A DNA stretch of 64,000 nt. It comes from Mesorhizobium sp. WSM4311. Lineage in GTDB: Bacteria > Pseudomonadota > Alphaproteobacteria > Rhizobiales > Rhizobiaceae. Below are positions 62,893-64,000 of this stretch, one piece after another. The DNA lies in assembly GCF_002295115.1 (NCBI RefSeq), contig NZ_NSFV01000014.1, positions 88,703 to 152,702 on the forward strand, given 5' to 3'. The notes below the pieces were generated by a model. It saw only the letters and a program-made list of their open reading frames with translations. It had not been told where the DNA came from and made no database searches. The position numbers and the translations under genes are program-made. The stretch's first letter is position 1, and every line of letters starts with the position of its first letter.

Positions 62893-64000
62893 TCAGCGCG
62901 CCAGCACCTTGCCATGCCTGGCGACGGCCTTGCCCCGCCGGTAGACCGTGCGGTCCTTCGGCACGGCCACCACCGCTTCGGGCACGTGCTGCGCCGGCAT
63001 GGCGACGAAGTCGGCCTTGGCGCCGACGGCAATGCCATAGTCCGCCAGCCCCAGTGCCCTGGCGCCGGCATGGGTCACCACATCGAAGGCCGCCGCGAGC
63101 TCGCGGTCCTCGTAGAAGCCGGAGCGATAGCCGATCATGTTGGCCCGGTTCAGCATGTCGCCATCGCCATAGGGCCACCAGGAATCCCGGATGTTGTCGG
63201 AACCGCTGAACACGGTGACGCCGGCCTGCCGCAGGGCCGCCACCGGCGGGAAGGCATGGTTGCCGGGCGCGTTGGTCATGATCGCGACGCCGGCGGCCGC
63301 CAGCATCGCGCCGGCCCTCGCCAGCGCGTCGGGCGGGATGTCGCCAAGCCCATAGGCATGGCTGACGGCGACATGGCCCGCCATGCCGAGCGCCTTTGTC
63401 CGCGCGGCGATCTCCTCGACCTGGAATAGGCCGAGCGCGCCGCCGTCATGCAGGTGGATGTCGACGCCGGCGCCATGCTTCCGCGCCAGGGCGAACACCA
63501 CATCGAGATGGCCCTTCACATCGCGGTCGAAGCTGGCGGGGTCGAGCCCGCCGACAAGGTCGCAGCCGAGCCTCAGCGCCTCGTCGAGCAGCTCCGCCGT
63601 GCCGGGCGAGGACAGGATGCCGCTTTGCGGGAAGGCGACGAGCTGGATGTCGATGAGGTCGCGGTATTTTTCGCGCACGGCCAGGATGGTCTCGACATGG
63701 CTGAGCCCGACCGATGCGTCGACCATGACATGGCTGCGCATGGCTAGGCTGCCATTGCCGACGCAGAGCTCGAGCTGGTTCTTCGCGCGCTCCGCCATCG
63801 GCGCGGCGGCGGCAAGGTTTCGCGCCTGGAAGGCGACGCGCTCGCGCACGTCGAACCCGTTGCTGCAGGGAATGTGCGGGCGCCAGGCATCGCCATAGAA
63901 CGAGGTGTCGAGATGGATGTGCCCCTCGACGAAGGCCGGCACGACAAGCTGGCCATCAAGGCCGATGATGGCGGCGGGGTCGACGATGCCGGGGGTGCCG
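62893..64000 (-). CDS. Cytosine deaminase-like amidohydrolase (5' end outside window)
   Basis: 369 codons of an amidohydrolase-superfamily enzyme; the frame is open at the right edge, so a few dozen N-terminal residues are missing. Seen are GHIHLD (metal-binding H-x-H), SHVMVDASVG, DIHLHDGG, AVSHAYG and SGSDNIRDSWWPYG with the family's conserved Asp near the C-terminal end. This is the CodA/N-isopropylammelide-like branch that deaminates or hydrolyses pyrimidine-type rings. Substrate not certain. Confidence 0.88.
   Translation of the reverse strand, partial: GTPGIVDPAAIIGLDGQLVVPAFVEGHIHLDTSFYGDAWRPHIPCSNGFDVRERVAFQARNLAAAAPMAERAKNQLELCVGNGSLAMRSHVMVDASVGLSHVETILAVREKYRDLIDIQLVAFPQSGILSSPGTAELLDEALRLGCDLVGGLDPASFDRDVKGHLDVVFALARKHGAGVDIHLHDGGALGLFQVEEIAARTKALGMAGHVAVSHAYGLGDIPPDALARAGAMLAAAGVAIMTNAPGNHAFPPVAALRQAGVTVFSGSDNIRDSWWPYGDGDMLNRANMIGYRSGFYEDRELAAAFDVVTHAGARALGLADYGIAVGAKADFVAMPAQHVPEAVVAVPKDRTVYRRGKAVARHGKVLAR

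Overview
The window is GC-rich, densely packed chromosomal DNA from an alphaproteobacterium of the Rhizobiales, most likely Mesorhizobium or a close relative. This rests on the codon use, several short intergenic palindromic mosaic repeats of rhizobial type, DUF1127 and DUF1236 proteins, an ExoX-like exopolysaccharide repressor and a MgtA-type P-ATPase remnant. No rRNA, tRNA, prophage or CRISPR array was seen. Genus assignment is inference.

Layout. 1-3130: the 3' end of a large Pls/PosA-like membrane peptide synthetase, followed with almost no gaps by a GNAT acetyltransferase and an Sfp-type phosphopantetheinyl transferase, and facing a lysine 2,3-aminomutase. 3.3-7.9 kb: two small redox/regulator modules (DUF1127 + NmrA-like reductase against a LysR; SDR + 27-residue peptide + tautomerase against a second LysR). 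8-9.6 kb: two orphan proteins. 9.8-15.1 kb: a signalling block in which an HD-GYP/LuxR protein, a small protein and a signal-less periplasmic-binding-fold protein diverge from a class III adenylate cyclase with TolB-like and TPR parts. 15.1-18.7 kb: a gene graveyard (dehydrogenase and LysR fragments joined head to head, an ABC membrane domain without ATPase, a P-type ATPase scrap). 18.7-30.2 kb: a class C beta-lactamase-fold hydrolase, an acyl-CoA synthetase, two repetitive secreted proteins, a four-gene redox cluster (two SDRs, an F420-reductase-like protein, a methyltransferase) opposite a LysR, and orphans.

30.5-35.1 kb: htpG, an alpha/beta hydrolase and a divergent winged-helix/TolB/TPR regulator. 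35.3-40.4 kb: a complete polyamine-type ABC importer (two permeases, Tat-exported binding protein, ATPase) facing a GlxA/AraC regulator. 40.5-49.98 kb: a PAS-GGDEF-EAL protein, a flavin monooxygenase, a GST, a VOC protein, small secreted proteins and an ABC-F ATPase. 50.3-60.8 kb: small secreted proteins, SDRs, a frameshifted GST, a YdeI-like protein, an IS1-family transposase scrap, a cupin/MarR pair sharing a nested operator, a catalytically dead HtrA-like protein, a YghU-type GST, a DUF1236 protein and an exopolysaccharide repressor. 61-64 kb: a sulfotransferase-like protein, two small proteins and a truncated amidohydrolase.

Much of the window looks like accessory metabolism and stress response. 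SDRs, GSTs, a flavin monooxygenase, a tautomerase and VOC/cupin proteins sit next to dedicated LysR or MarR regulators, usually as divergent pairs with visible palindromes between them. The strongest candidate for an under-described system is the peptide synthetase/GNAT/PPTase/aminomutase group at the left edge, which could make a homopolymer of a lysine-type monomer. The signal-less binding protein beside HD-GYP and cyclase genes and the triad-less HtrA protein come next.
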